Of a DNA stretch of 64,000 bases, positions 39,021-47,648 are shown piece after piece. Under the pieces are notes generated by a model, which did not search any database, had not been told where the DNA came from, and saw only the letters and a program-made list of their open reading frames with translations. Each line of letters opens with the position of its first letter. Position 1 is the stretch's first letter. The translations under genes and the position numbers were made by a program. The stretch lies in assembly GCF_030813355.1 (NCBI RefSeq), contig NZ_JAUSUD010000001.1:1-64000 (forward strand), written 5' to 3'. Source of the DNA: Metabacillus malikii. Its GTDB lineage: Bacteria; Bacillota; Bacilli; Bacillales; Bacillaceae.

Positions 39021-39112
39021 ACATTTTGGTATAACGCAAACTAAGTATAGAGCAACAATATCTACGAAAACAGGCCTGTATTTTAGGCTTCTATAAAAGA
39101 AGGTGTGAATAT

Positions 39113-39772
39113 ATGTTAACAAAAATTCAAATACGGGAATGCTTAGATACATTTGCAGATATGTTCCCTGAGGCACATTGTGAACTTGTGCATGATAACC
39201 CTTTTGAACTAGTTATAGCGGTTGCTTTATCTGCACAATGTACTGATGCACTAGTGAATAAAGTTACGAAAAACTTATTCCAAAAATATAAAAAGCCTGA
39301 GGATTATTTGGCAGTCTCGTTAGAGGAGCTCCAATCAGACATCAAATCAATTGGGTTATTTAGAAATAAAGCAAAAAATATAAGAAGTCTTTGCAAAACA
39401 TTAATAGAGGACTACAATGGTGAGGTTCCAAAAGAGCATGAAGAATTAGTTAAGCTTGCCGGAGTTGGAAGAAAAACAGCAAATGTTGTTGTATCAGTGG
39501 CTTTTGGTGTTCCTGCCATTGCGGTAGATACACACGTTGAGAGAGTCAGTAAAAGATTAGGTATTTGCAGGTGGAAAGATAGTGTATTGGAAGTTGAGAA
39601 GACTTTAATGCGAAAAATACCAAAAGAAGAATGGTCGGATACGCATCATCGTCTTATTTTCTTTGGACGTTACCATTGCAAAGCGCAAGCACCAAAATGT
39701 CAAGAATGTCCTTTATTACATCTATGTAGAGAAGGCCAAAAAAGATTGAAGAAGGATAAGAAGCATGCCTAA
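39113..39772 (+). CDS. nth: Endonuclease III
   Basis: Base-excision repair DNA glycosylase and AP lyase acting on oxidised pyrimidines. The helix-hairpin-helix LAGVGRKTANVV contains the catalytic lysine, and the aspartate lies in AVDTHVERVSKRLG. The C-terminal 4Fe-4S ligands follow the C-x6-C-x2-C-x5-C pattern in CKAQAPKCQECPLLHLC. The 219 residues are normal. The ATG follows AAGGTGTG. It overlaps ypoC by a few bases. Confidence 0.95.
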   Translation: MLTKIQIRECLDTFADMFPEAHCELVHDNPFELVIAVALSAQCTDALVNKVTKNLFQKYKKPEDYLAVSLEELQSDIKSIGLFRNKAKNIRSLCKTLIEDYNGEVPKEHEELVKLAGVGRKTANVVVSVAFGVPAIAVDTHVERVSKRLGICRWKDSVLEVEKTLMRKIPKEEWSDTHHRLIFFGRYHCKAQAPKCQECPLLHLCREGQKRLKKDKKHA

Positions 39773-40283
39773 CATCCCTTCAACTTTTTTAAATAAGCCC
39801 TTTTTTACTGAGCGTAATACGTTTGAAAAACTACCTGATTCGCTTCCAGTAAAGGAAATTTTTAAAAAAGAACCTTTATATTATGAATTTCAAGGTGCTC
39901 CTCAGTATTTACCGTGGAATAATACTGACGAAACATTCCCACTAATAATCAGCTTATGGAAGGGGAATTTGCAGATTCTTAAGATTAGCTATGATACGAG
40001 ACAAAAAAATCGTGATAGAGAAGAATTACTTATCCATTCAATTACTTTATTCGTTTGTGGTTTATTTTGGGCAAACAATAAGCCTGTACAAACATTAAAA
40101 CTTGATGATATGAATATTTCAAGCTTGCCTATTAAACCAATTAATTGTGAAGAAAGACTAGGATTTGTATTAAACTACTATCAAAAATATCATGCATTTG
40201 TTCAGTTACAGCAATTATTCTCTGAACTAGAAAAGGTATATTTTAAACATAAAGCAATAAAAAGTTTAAATGAAAGAAAGTAA
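39765..40283 (+). CDS. ypoC: YpoC family protein
   Basis: A 172-residue soluble protein whose position between nth and ponA, and length, match B. subtilis YpoC. It overlaps the nth stop, and AAGGATAAGAAGC precedes the ATG. Contains APQYLPWNN and a helical C-terminus with NYYQKYHAFVQLQQLF. No catalytic motif recognised. It is convergent with ponA, from which it is separated by a shared terminator. Confidence 0.82.
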   Translation: MPNIPSTFLNKPFFTERNTFEKLPDSLPVKEIFKKEPLYYEFQGAPQYLPWNNTDETFPLIISLWKGNLQILKISYDTRQKNRDREELLIHSITLFVCGLFWANNKPVQTLKLDDMNISSLPIKPINCEERLGFVLNYYQKYHAFVQLQQLFSELEKVYFKHKAIKSLNERK

Positions 40284-40325
40284 AGGTGTATTATATACTC
40301 GTTTGATTTTTATGTTATATGAATG

Positions 40326-40355
40326 AAAAACCCAAGGATGCACCCTTGGGTTTTT
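40326..40355. terminator. Bidirectional terminator between ypoC and ponA
   Basis: AAAAACCCAAGG (40326-40337) pairs with CCTTGGGTTTTT (40344-40355) around six bases. The A and T flanks serve both strands. Confidence 0.92.
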
Positions 40356-40375
40356 CGTTTGGAATGATGAATCAG

Positions 40376-43063
40376 TTATTCAACTGATTCATCATTCTCA
40401 TTTCTTCCATTCGTAGGTGGGGTAGTTACTTCGGTAGACGGTGGAGTATTTCCTCCATCTTCCTGCTTCTCATCACCGTCGTCTTGTTCTTGTTTATCTT
40501 CTTCCTTTTTATCCTCATTATTATTACCATTTCCATTATTACCATTGTTGTTTTTATTGCCATTGCCGTTTTGGTTGCCGTTCCCATTCCCATTGCCATT
40601 GTTTTGATCCGGCTTTTGATTACCATTACCTTCTTGTTCTTCTTGTTGTTCTTCATTCTCGTCAACTAAGTCTTCCTCGATCGGAAGTTCTGGTATATCA
40701 ACATCTGGTGATGGTACTTCTATTTTCGTAGCTGCTTCGTTACTGCGGTTATCTCCATCTACTGCAGCAACTTTAAAGGAGTAAACAGAGCCTGGTTTTA
40801 CATCAACTGTTGTATAACTTAACTCTTTCGATTGACTGACAACTTGATAAGCACCATTATCTACTGATTGACTTACTTCAAAGTTCACATCTTTATCTGA
40901 ATATTTCCAGTTAATCGTAATTGAATTTGATTCCTGGTCATAACTAATATTCAGTCCAGATGGCTTATCAAGCTTATCAAATTTTTTCGATACTTTTTTC
41001 GGTTCTGCTCCTTTGACGAAGTATTCATAAGCTTTTTGGCTTTCAGGGGTATATTTACTTGCGAGTACAAGATCTTTTGAGCCTTTTTCAACAGCCAATT
41101 TTACAACACTGTTTGGCTGCTCAAAATCAGATCTATCACCATCTGCTACAGTTTTAAATACTTCTTTAAACATTTGTTGTGCAAGTTTTTGCTCTGAGCC
41201 ACGCTCTAAATATATCTTTTCACTATCTTCTGTAGCATTATACCCGGTCCAAACAGCTGCAGTATAATTCGGATTGTAGCCAACAAACCAAGCATCCTTA
41301 GCAGCGCCATTAGGTATATTATATTTTGCTTTTGTTTCATCATCAAAGTTGGTTGTACCAGTTTTACCAGCAATATTAATGCCAGGTATTCTAGTGGCTG
41401 TTCCTGTACCATATTCTAAAACAGATTTCATCATATCTGTCACCATGAAGGCAGTATAATCACTCATCGCTGCTTCTGATTTCGGCTCGAGACTTATTTC
41501 TGTTCCATCACTTAAAACAATCTTTTTCACAGCGTGTGGCTCATTATAAATGCCGTTGTTTCCAAAAGCACTAAATGCTCCTGCCATTTGGAGAGGGGAT
41601 ACACCTTCATTAAATCCACCAATAGAATATGGTTCATAAATTTCTTTAGGCAGTGGAATTCCAAGTCCCTGTGCGAAGGTTTTTGCTTTTTCTTTTCCAA
41701 CTGCTTGGAAAGCTTTTAATGCAGGTATGTTCCGCGAATATGCTAAAGCATCACGCATGGACATCCAACCTTTGTAGCTGCGGTCCCAGTTGTTAATTGG
41801 AGTTTTTCCGTCACTATATGTGTAAGGTTCATCATTAATTGGTTCAGCTGTTGACCATTTTTCATGTTCAATAACAGGTCCATAATCCAATACTGGTTTT
41901 ATTGTTGAACCAGGCTGTCTTTTAGCATCTGTTGCATAGTTGAATCCGCCAACTGGCTGATTACGTCCGCCACCAATAGCTCTTATTTCACCTGTTTTTG
42001 TATCGATTAATGCAATACCTGCTTGCATTTCATCATCCGGGTAGTTAATTGAATCTCCATTTAAAACTTCTTCTACCGTATCTTGTGCTTTTGGATCAAG
42101 GGTAGTATAAATTTTCAATCCCGCTGTTCCTGCATCAATATCTGTTTTTTCCTTAACTTCCTCAAGTACTTCTTCAACAAATGCATGATATGGATTTGCC
42201 TTTTCACTTGGTGCCTTTACTGTTGATGTCACTGGGATTTTTTTAGCCTCTGCTGCTTCTGCCTCAGTTATATAACCATGCTTTGCCATCAAGGTTAATA
42301 CGATATTTCGTCGTTTTTCCGCACTTTCCGGATTTGTTCTTGGATTATAGTTGTTAGGGCTTTGTGGCATACCTGCGATCATTGCTGCTTCATGGAGTTC
42401 AATTTTGCTTAAATCTTCTATTCCGTAAAATGATTCAGCTGCTTTTGCCACACCATAAATGTTACCAGGATAATAAATTTTGTTTAAATACATTTCGAGT
42501 ATTTCTTGTTTGGAATACTTTCTCTCTAATTGAAAGGCTAACCAAATTTCTTGAACTTTTCGGGTAACAGTCTTATCAGTCGTTAAAATCGAATTTTTAA
42601 TAACCTGTTGTGTAATCGTACTTCCACCTTCTGCGCCGAAGCCTTCTTGGACATTGGCAACAAATGCTCCGCCAATACGGATAAAGTCAACACCGTTATG
42701 GTCAAAGAAACGTGCATCTTCTGTTGCTAAGAAAGCATTTCGTAGTACTTCAGGTATATCATCGTATGAGACATATGTTCTCTTAAACTCCCCAATTTCA
42801 GTAATTTCTTCACCATTAATATCATAAAGTGTCGAGGAGAAGGAGTCCTTTAATTTTTTGTCATCTAAAGGAGGTGCTCCAGATACAATAACTGCAAATG
42901 TGACACCGCCACCAATCATACCAATGATTCCGATAACTAATATTGTTAATAATATTTTCTTCCAAAGTGGGGAGCCTTTATGATTTTTTTGTTTTTTCTG
43001 TTTAGTTTTCTGTTGTGTCTGTTGTCGTTTTCGCTCTTGGCGACTATTATATTGTTCTGACAT
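40376..43063 (-). CDS. ponA: Class A penicillin-binding protein 1 (PBP1A type)
   Basis: Bifunctional peptidoglycan glycosyltransferase and transpeptidase. Basic cytoplasmic tail, one membrane helix at about residues 35-60, GT51 domain with TEDARFFDHNGVDF and GGSTITQQVIKN, and transpeptidase motifs RQPGSTIKP (SxxK), YSRN (SxN) and GKTGTT (KTG). A fibronectin type III-like domain follows at about 708-795 (ITINWKYSDKDVNF). The last 100 residues are a low-complexity Asn/Gly/Gln then acidic Glu/Asp tail. 895 residues, similar to B. subtilis PonA. Downstream of recU on the same strand, separated by 239 bases. Confidence 0.95.
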   Translation of the reverse strand: MSEQYNSRQERKRQQTQQKTKQKKQKNHKGSPLWKKILLTILVIGIIGMIGGGVTFAVIVSGAPPLDDKKLKDSFSSTLYDINGEEITEIGEFKRTYVSYDDIPEVLRNAFLATEDARFFDHNGVDFIRIGGAFVANVQEGFGAEGGSTITQQVIKNSILTTDKTVTRKVQEIWLAFQLERKYSKQEILEMYLNKIYYPGNIYGVAKAAESFYGIEDLSKIELHEAAMIAGMPQSPNNYNPRTNPESAEKRRNIVLTLMAKHGYITEAEAAEAKKIPVTSTVKAPSEKANPYHAFVEEVLEEVKEKTDIDAGTAGLKIYTTLDPKAQDTVEEVLNGDSINYPDDEMQAGIALIDTKTGEIRAIGGGRNQPVGGFNYATDAKRQPGSTIKPVLDYGPVIEHEKWSTAEPINDEPYTYSDGKTPINNWDRSYKGWMSMRDALAYSRNIPALKAFQAVGKEKAKTFAQGLGIPLPKEIYEPYSIGGFNEGVSPLQMAGAFSAFGNNGIYNEPHAVKKIVLSDGTEISLEPKSEAAMSDYTAFMVTDMMKSVLEYGTGTATRIPGINIAGKTGTTNFDDETKAKYNIPNGAAKDAWFVGYNPNYTAAVWTGYNATEDSEKIYLERGSEQKLAQQMFKEVFKTVADGDRSDFEQPNSVVKLAVEKGSKDLVLASKYTPESQKAYEYFVKGAEPKKVSKKFDKLDKPSGLNISYDQESNSITINWKYSDKDVNFEVSQSVDNGAYQVVSQSKELSYTTVDVKPGSVYSFKVAAVDGDNRSNEAATKIEVPSPDVDIPELPIEEDLVDENEEQQEEQEGNGNQKPDQNNGNGNGNGNQNGNGNKNNNGNNGNGNNNEDKKEEDKQEQDDGDEKQEDGGNTPPSTEVTTPPTNGRNENDESVE

Positions 43064-43302
43064 ATTACGACCAACCTTTCATAGCAGGATACCATCCTTA
43101 TTGGTTCCTTGTGAGTAATAAAGAATAATATTCTTTATATAGTTAATACTACAGGCTCTGAAATAGTTTAAATATTGTCGTTTTTGCTAGTTCCTATTAT
43201 GGGTTATCTTTCGCTTATTGTACTTAACGCGACAGTTATCGCAATAGAATGTTAAGCTGAAACGCAATCTTATTCTAAGAGAGCCAACTATATAAATATT
43301 TC

Positions 43303-43896
43303 CTAAAAATATAGTTTATCGATAATTTTAAGATAGTCAATCCTTGCTTGATAACTAGTAGGGATTATATGTGCAAAATCATCTATTTCATTTTTCGTAA
43401 TCGATTTTCTTCCGCCAGAAGCTTGCCGATTCCAAAAGGTGAAGAGATGTTCGGCTTCTAATAAATAATAACTAGAGAAAGCCGATAAAATGACAAAGCA
43501 AATGCCGCCTTGATTTTTAACATTTTTCATATGAGTGATTTGATGCTCATGGAAATTTTGTAAAGGAAATGATGTATTATTTTTCGTTTCCTTCGCTTCA
43601 AAATCTATATATTTCCCGTTATAAATTCCGTTATAATCAGTTGTTGAGCTTTGTTTAAAATAAGCTTCTTTTATAACTGCTGCACTTCTCCTAGGATAGT
43701 CAACATTTACAATTTGTATAGGTGTCGGCTTCTTATGTATGACAGCTATTTCATTATCTAAATAATATTGATTCGTCACATTTATATCTTCTTCGAGCGT
43801 CATTCCTCGATTGCTATAAGTGAGTGATTGTTGTTTTCTCTCCTTTTTTTGCTCGGTTGGCTTGTATGGCTTGCCGTTTGGGTAATGCAAAATCAT
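43303..43896 (-). CDS. recU: Holliday junction resolvase RecU
   Basis: Resolves four-way DNA junctions in recombinational repair and chromosome segregation of Firmicutes. The 197-residue protein starts [12 protein letters not shown], has [12 protein letters not shown], and the nuclease core [20 protein letters not shown] with the metal-binding Asp/Glu/Lys. The start is the ATG at 43896, preceded on the minus strand by GAGGAGGAAC; an upstream in-frame ATG at 43929 lacks a site. In B. subtilis recU and ponA are adjacent and co-transcribed; the 239-base gap here may hold a separate ponA promoter. Confidence 0.95.
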   Translation of the reverse strand: MILHYPNGKPYKPTEQKKERKQQSLTYSNRGMTLEEDINVTNQYYLDNEIAVIHKKPTPIQIVNVDYPRRSAAVIKEAYFKQSSTTDYNGIYNGKYIDFEAKETKNNTSFPLQNFHEHQITHMKNVKNQGGICFVILSAFSSYYLLEAEHLFTFWNRQASGGRKSITKNEIDDFAHIIPTSYQARIDYLKIIDKLYF

Positions 43897-44024
43897 TTTG
43901 TTCCTCCTCTTTAAATCTACATCTATCATACCAAAAATATTTGAAATGTAATGTTATAAAAGTTTTATATTTGTTAATGTGTACACAAATAATATTAGGA
44001 AACGCTAACTATAGAGGTGGAATA

Positions 44025-45005
44025 ATGTATTATCGTAAAAAAGCTAACATATCAGAAGATAAAATGATTACATCTATAGTTAATACGACAAAAGTAAAAA
44101 ATTATGACAATATTTCAAGAACAAAAGCATATGAAAACTATTATTTTCAAAACGCCGAGATTACATGGTCCTATCTTGCTAGTATGGTATCGAGAAATGC
44201 TGGTTGGAGTATGACCGATTTAAAAGGGAAATGGTTTCAAAAAGCGTTAACTAGTGAGCAAAGAAGCATGTTGTTTATGACGTATGAACGTGCAAATTGG
44301 CTCATATTTCATGATGCATTTCCACAGCTGTTATTATACGAATGGTCAAAACATCTTAATCGACCACTTTTTCATTTATTGAAATATTTTCATGTGTCTC
44401 GTTTTATGGAAACTGAATGGAATTACTTCTGGGAACACCATGAAAAAGAAAGGCTGCTTACTGCCTTGATAATTAATGAGCAAAATGTCATACAAAAGCC
44501 TGTAATTGAAAATAGACAATATAAATACCATGTATTCTCAACACTTCCATATAAACTTCAAGACTATTTACATTTTAGTAGTGTAATATTCCCAACCGTT
44601 TCAGGAAAACTTTTTGGTTTTACAGCAAGTGATTTCCAACGATTATCGAGTCGGATAGAATTAGGTAAACGGTTGGCTTGGCTTCTTTTCCATGCCGGCT
44701 TATATGAACAATTTATTGTTTTTTCAAAAACAGTTGAACATTCGGGTTCTAGGTATGACTACGAAAGATACTTTCCGGATAAAAGAAAACGGGAAACACC
44801 ATTGTTACGGACGAGTTTTCCAATCGTTTCACATACAATAGACGAAAATAGAGAAGATTGGTTTCATGGACAGAAAACAAAAAAGTGGTTTAAGGAAAGA
44901 AAAATACCGAAAGATTACGAAATAACGGATTGGTTTAATAATAAGCAGAATCAATTACATTTACTAACATTACTTCAAGAATATAAGGGAAGGAAAAAAG
45001 GGTGA
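44025..45005 (+). CDS. yppC: YppC family protein (DUF2515)
   Basis: A 326-residue soluble, aromatic-rich protein resembling B. subtilis YppC, divergent from recU as there. Recognisable segments: SYLASMVSRNAGWSMTDLKG, YERANWLIFHDAFPQLLLYE and TSFPIVSHTI. The ATG at 44025 follows GAGGTGG. The upstream in-frame extension to 43824 runs antisense through the recU start and is not part of the gene. Function unknown. A long hairpin overlaps its stop codon. Confidence 0.85.
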   Translation: MYYRKKANISEDKMITSIVNTTKVKNYDNISRTKAYENYYFQNAEITWSYLASMVSRNAGWSMTDLKGKWFQKALTSEQRSMLFMTYERANWLIFHDAFPQLLLYEWSKHLNRPLFHLLKYFHVSRFMETEWNYFWEHHEKERLLTALIINEQNVIQKPVIENRQYKYHVFSTLPYKLQDYLHFSSVIFPTVSGKLFGFTASDFQRLSSRIELGKRLAWLLFHAGLYEQFIVFSKTVEHSGSRYDYERYFPDKRKRETPLLRTSFPIVSHTIDENREDWFHGQKTKKWFKERKIPKDYEITDWFNNKQNQLHLLTLLQEYKGRKKG

Positions 45006-45112
45006 CTCAGTTGGTTCAGACCTAACCTATAGACACTATATATAGAATGACCTTATTAAGTCTATATATTGGTGTTTAGGGGTCTGGTCCTTTAAATTGA
45101 GTCACCCTCTTT
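45000..45112. terminator. Long imperfect hairpin after yppC
   Basis: GGGTGACTCA (45000-45009) and TGAGTCACCC (45098-45107) close a structure of about 105 bases with further pairing AGACC/GGTCT and TATAGAC (45028-45034)/GTCTATA (45060-45066). CTCTTTT follows. Same style as the hairpins after aroA and yppE. Confidence 0.7.
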
Positions 45113-45126
45113 TCACTAAATCAAGT

Positions 45127-45225
45127 TTAAGTAGATGGACGGTTTGGACCATTTAATTTTTTGTCATCATTATTACGAGCTTTTTCCTCTGAAGCCTGTT
45201 GCTTCCCTTTGTTTTTCTTAGCCAT
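45127..45225 (-). CDS. sspM: Minor small acid-soluble spore protein SspM
   Basis: A 32-residue, basic, Lys/Asn-rich protein. Its C-terminal end DKKLNGPNRPST closely matches the end of B. subtilis SspM, and the N-terminus is KKNKGKQQ. The start codon is preceded by AGGAGGTG on the minus strand. Minor SASPs are made in the forespore and lie in the spore core; the family does not belong to the DNA-binding alpha/beta group. It sits divergently from the ORF at 45408. Confidence 0.85.
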   Translation of the reverse strand: MAKKNKGKQQASEEKARNNDDKKLNGPNRPST

Positions 45226-45407
45226 AATAGCACCTCCTAAAGATTATTGTGTACAAGCTCTAGGTTTTCCATTCAGCATGTAAAATTTGTCGATCAATGG
45301 TTATATTTACTTTCTTTGCCGAATAACAACTAGTTTTGTCAAGTGTGAAGGGAGTAGCGAGTTACTAGCGAATACTACTCCTAAGAGGAGGGAGAAAGGT
45401 GAAAACT

Positions 45408-45653
45408 ATGATTGATAAATGTATAATTGAAGCAAAACTGGCGGACTTAGAAAGAGAATTACAAACACTTGAGGAAGTTTTCATGGAGAAAAGTAGTTTT
45501 AATAAGTTGGAAAATCAAGTGTATAGTGAGGCAATCCGAATAGAAGAACAATTATCAACAATGATGGTTAAATTAAGTGAACAAGAGCAACAAGTGAATA
45601 AAAAAGCACTAAAAACATCGACTTCCCGAATTGCGATTGCAACATATATGTAA
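45408..45653 (+). CDS. Small coiled-coil hypothetical protein (YppD-like position)
   Basis: An 81-residue acidic, mostly helical protein; heptad-like leucines and glutamates (LADLERELQTLEEVF, EEQLSTMMVKLSEQE) suggest a short coiled coil. The ATG at 45408 lies after GAGGAGGGAGAAAGGTG; GTG 45399 is also in frame. It lies between yppC and yppE, where B. subtilis has yppD, but I do not recognise the sequence well enough to assign that name. No membrane segment. Confidence 0.6.
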   Translation: MIDKCIIEAKLADLERELQTLEEVFMEKSSFNKLENQVYSEAIRIEEQLSTMMVKLSEQEQQVNKKALKTSTSRIAIATYM

Positions 45654-45691
45654 AAGTTAGCTTGAGATGGTATGATTAAGCAGAGGTGATG

Positions 45692-46060
45692 ATGTTGACG
45701 ATAGAAGTTACTTCAAGGAAGCTTCTGCAAGAGCTCATGAAATGTAAACAACGTTTCGAACAATTAGAAACAAAACCTGAAAAATCAGAGACATATTTTT
45801 ATCATAATGTAAAACCTGCATTTGAACATATAATGGAAATCGTTTCACTTTGGGAACCAATGGCGAGGAAGTGGGTTTTAGTAAATAAACCTAAAAATAT
45901 TCACACTTCCCAAATTGATTCAACTGTTGAAAATATTGAACATATCGTTTTACAGTCTTTCTATAAGGATACAAATAAACAAAGGTTTCAAAATATGTAT
46001 CATTCAGTAGAATTTGTCATTACTGCAATTTTCACTGGAGTAGAATTAAAAAAACAATAA
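45692..46060 (+). CDS. yppE: YppE family protein (DUF1798)
   Basis: A 122-residue helical protein with the pattern of B. subtilis YppE: YFYHNVKPAFEHIMEIV, then VNKPKNIHTSQIDSTVENIE, then LQSFYKDTNKQRFQNMYHSV. It probably folds as a helical bundle. Start candidates ATG 45692 and TTG 45695 both lie just after AGAGGTGAT; the ATG is used here. Function unknown. A cruciform-type hairpin follows four bases after the stop. Confidence 0.82.
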   Translation: MLTIEVTSRKLLQELMKCKQRFEQLETKPEKSETYFYHNVKPAFEHIMEIVSLWEPMARKWVLVNKPKNIHTSQIDSTVENIEHIVLQSFYKDTNKQRFQNMYHSVEFVITAIFTGVELKKQ

Positions 46061-46063
46061 AAT

Positions 46064-46115
46064 AGTCAGACCCTAGGACGCAACTTTCTAGTTGAGAATA
46101 AGGGTCTGACTTTAA
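46064..46115. terminator. Terminator with inner hairpin after yppE
   Basis: AGTCAGACCCT (46064-46074) pairs perfectly with AGGGTCTGACT (46101-46111); a second small stem CAACT/AGTTG lies in the loop at 46081-46094. TTTAATT follows. It can serve both the plus-strand yppE and the minus-strand small ORF. Confidence 0.8.
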
Positions 46116-46126
46116 TTACGTCTTTA

Positions 46127-46294
46127 TTACTTTTTCTCAACTTTAAACGAGACAGGTAGTTTGTTCTCTGTAGCAACAGGTTCAATTGCATACTCTACAT
46201 ATTCTTCAACCTTCCTAGGTACTTCTTTACCACGCTGTTTTATTGTCGGTGTATGACCTTTTTGTTTATGATTAAAGTGCTTTCCTCTAGCCAT
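46127..46294 (-). CDS. Small basic hypothetical protein (55 residues)
   Basis: The ORF starts at the ATG at 46294, preceded by AAGGTGGTTATATA on the minus strand, and stops at 46127. It begins ARGKHFNHKQKGHTPTIKQRG, basic and disordered-looking, and ends with a more acidic, hydrophobic part (VEYAIEPVATE). Its size, composition and place among spore genes suggest a spore or stress mini-protein, but I recognise no family. The good ribosome binding site and convergent terminator support it as real. Confidence 0.65.
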   Translation of the reverse strand: MARGKHFNHKQKGHTPTIKQRGKEVPRKVEEYVEYAIEPVATENKLPVSFKVEKK

Positions 46295-46419
46295 TATATA
46301 ACCACCTTTATAAGATTGATTTTTTTCACCTCTTAGGCCTTTTAAACATAAAATATAACCAACAAAGGCTTTTTTCTATGGAATAGATCCTTACTTAACA
46401 TTCAAAAGGAGGGTGTGAA

Positions 46420-46848
46420 TTGTATCATCCATATCCAAATCCATATCCAATTCTACAGAATAGAACAGGCTCCACTGTAAATAATGTGAATTATACACAT
46501 GTAAATCCTTATCAGTTTACACAGTATGAACAACCAATCATGCCAAACTATACTCAACAACAGTATGCACAGCAGGATTTTCCCCCCCAGCAACAAATGG
46601 CTTTTATGAATAGTCCGCTACCTTCGATTAGCGATAATTATTATGGACCGACACCATATATGTCACCATACCCTAAGCCGGCACCATTCATAAAACCTGC
46701 ATCACCAGTACAATCGTTATTATCACAATTTAAAAAATCAGATGGCCAAGTCGATTTCAATAAAATGATTGATACTGCAGGTCAAATGATGAATGCAGTG
46801 AATCAGATGGGGGGGTTATTTAAGGGTGTTACTTCACTATTCAAATAA
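46420..46848 (+). CDS. yppG: YppG-like spore coat protein
   Basis: A 142-residue protein rich in Tyr, Pro, Gln and Asn (YHPYPNPYPILQ, QQQYAQQDFPPQQQ), typical of spore coat structural proteins, with a C-terminal conserved part (SLLSQFKKSDGQVDFNKMID, then QMMNAVNQMGGLFKG) shared by the YppG group. The TTG at 46420 follows AAAGGAGGGTG. It is probably a mother-cell coat protein, by composition and neighbours. Its own terminator follows. Confidence 0.8.
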   Translation: MYHPYPNPYPILQNRTGSTVNNVNYTHVNPYQFTQYEQPIMPNYTQQQYAQQDFPPQQQMAFMNSPLPSISDNYYGPTPYMSPYPKPAPFIKPASPVQSLLSQFKKSDGQVDFNKMIDTAGQMMNAVNQMGGLFKGVTSLFK

Positions 46849-46854
46849 TTTATT

Positions 46855-46894
46855 AAGAGCATGTGATGTAGCTAAAGCATCCTTGCTCTTTTAT
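46855..46894 (+). terminator. Terminator after yppG
   Basis: AAGAGCA (46855-46861) pairs with TGCTCTT (46884-46890), with an inner GATG/CATC pairing, and TTATTTTT follows. Confidence 0.75.
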
Positions 46895-46896
46895 TT

Positions 46897-47145
46897 TTAA
46901 AACAGTAATTCATATACTTCATTGAGTTGGTTTCCTCTTATAAAATCTTGTTCATTGAATGCATATTTAATCTCTTTCGGAAGTACATTGTTTAGGAAAT
47001 GAATCTCTTCCTCATCTAATACCCTTACAAATTCTACTTCAGAGTTGTAATCCTTTGTTTTTAACTTTTTATATATGCGTAAACAAATTGCGTTATCTTC
47101 ATAATTTGAAAGTGCTTCTCTTAAATACCCTAAAGTAAAATCCAA
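46897..47145 (-). CDS. csgA: Sporulation protein CsgA (sigma-G-dependent in B. subtilis)
   Basis: An 82-residue protein beginning DFTLGYLREALSNYEDN and ending LNEVYELLF, which aligns along its length with B. subtilis CsgA. It is acidic and helical. In B. subtilis it is a forespore sigma-G regulon member of unknown role. The start is six bases downstream of the stop of the 62-residue ORF on the same strand, so the two are likely one transcript. Confidence 0.85.
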   Translation of the reverse strand: MDFTLGYLREALSNYEDNAICLRIYKKLKTKDYNSEVEFVRVLDEEEIHFLNNVLPKEIKYAFNEQDFIRGNQLNEVYELLF

Positions 47146-47151
47146 CGTAAA

Positions 47152-47340
47152 TCATTCCTTAAAAAAGTTTTTAAATTTAGATGAAGGTTCTTTACCCTGT
47201 ATATATGGATTTTCATTTGAAACATTTTCTGTATCTAGATTAGTTTTAATGACTAAGCTCGGGGAGTGAGATGGTTCTGCGATTAACCTGTCACTTAATT
47301 CATTAAAATCAGGAAGGTTCTGCTGCTCTTTATTGTTCAT
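47152..47340 (-). CDS. Hypothetical 62-residue protein upstream of csgA
   Basis: A small acidic, polar and probably disordered protein (NNKEQQNLPDFNELSDRLI; ends SSKFKNFFKE). The start is preceded on the minus strand by AGGAGGTG. It is co-directional with csgA with a six-base gap. I recognise no family; the context suggests a forespore-expressed protein. Confidence 0.6.
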   Translation of the reverse strand: MNNKEQQNLPDFNELSDRLIAEPSHSPSLVIKTNLDTENVSNENPYIQGKEPSSKFKNFFKE

Positions 47341-47454
47341 ATAAACACCTCCTGTAATAGTGTTCGTTTTCTTTAATATTTTATCTAACGTAAAAATTGT
47401 TAATTAAAACATAATGTCAATGAAATGTGAAAGAATATAGTCTGAGGTGAAGAC

Positions 47455-47580
47455 ATGGAGAAAAAACAAAGCCGTGTAAAAAAGTTTAACGAAGTTACAG
47501 CTTCAGCAAAGGACTTGTCTAAAGATCCAACACCGGAAAATAATCCTAAGTATGGGAGTAAGTCACATAAAAATAGCTGA
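47455..47580 (+). CDS. Short basic hypothetical protein, possibly a small spore protein
   Basis: A 41-codon ORF from the ATG at 47455, preceded by TGAGGTGAAGAC, to TGA at 47580. The peptide EKKQSRVKKFNEVTASAKDL then SKDPTPENNPKYGSKSHK is basic, hydrophilic and lacks aromatic core residues, like minor SASPs. A perfect 19-bp terminator hairpin begins right after the stop. It is divergent from the csgA unit. Confidence 0.6.
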   Translation: MEKKQSRVKKFNEVTASAKDLSKDPTPENNPKYGSKSHKNS

Positions 47581-47627
47581 AAAAGATGAATCATAGGATG
47601 TATAATCCTATGATTCATCTTTTTATT
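47581..47627. terminator. Perfect 19-bp bidirectional terminator
   Basis: 47581-47599 and 47605-47623 pair without mismatch (AAAAGATGAATCATAGGAT and complement), with A and T flanks for both strands. It separates the plus-strand small ORF from the minus-strand Hsp20 gene. Confidence 0.92.
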
Positions 47628-47648
47628 GGTTGTTTTCATAATCCAAAA

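Noticed and set aside
40441-40731. Plus-strand ORFs opposite the ponA 3' end
   Set aside because: They are shadows of the low-complexity Asn/Gly/Glu-coding tail of ponA.
43824-44024. N-terminal extension of yppC by 67 codons
   Set aside because: It would run antisense through the recU start and carries no ribosome binding site; GAGGTGG precedes the ATG at 44025.
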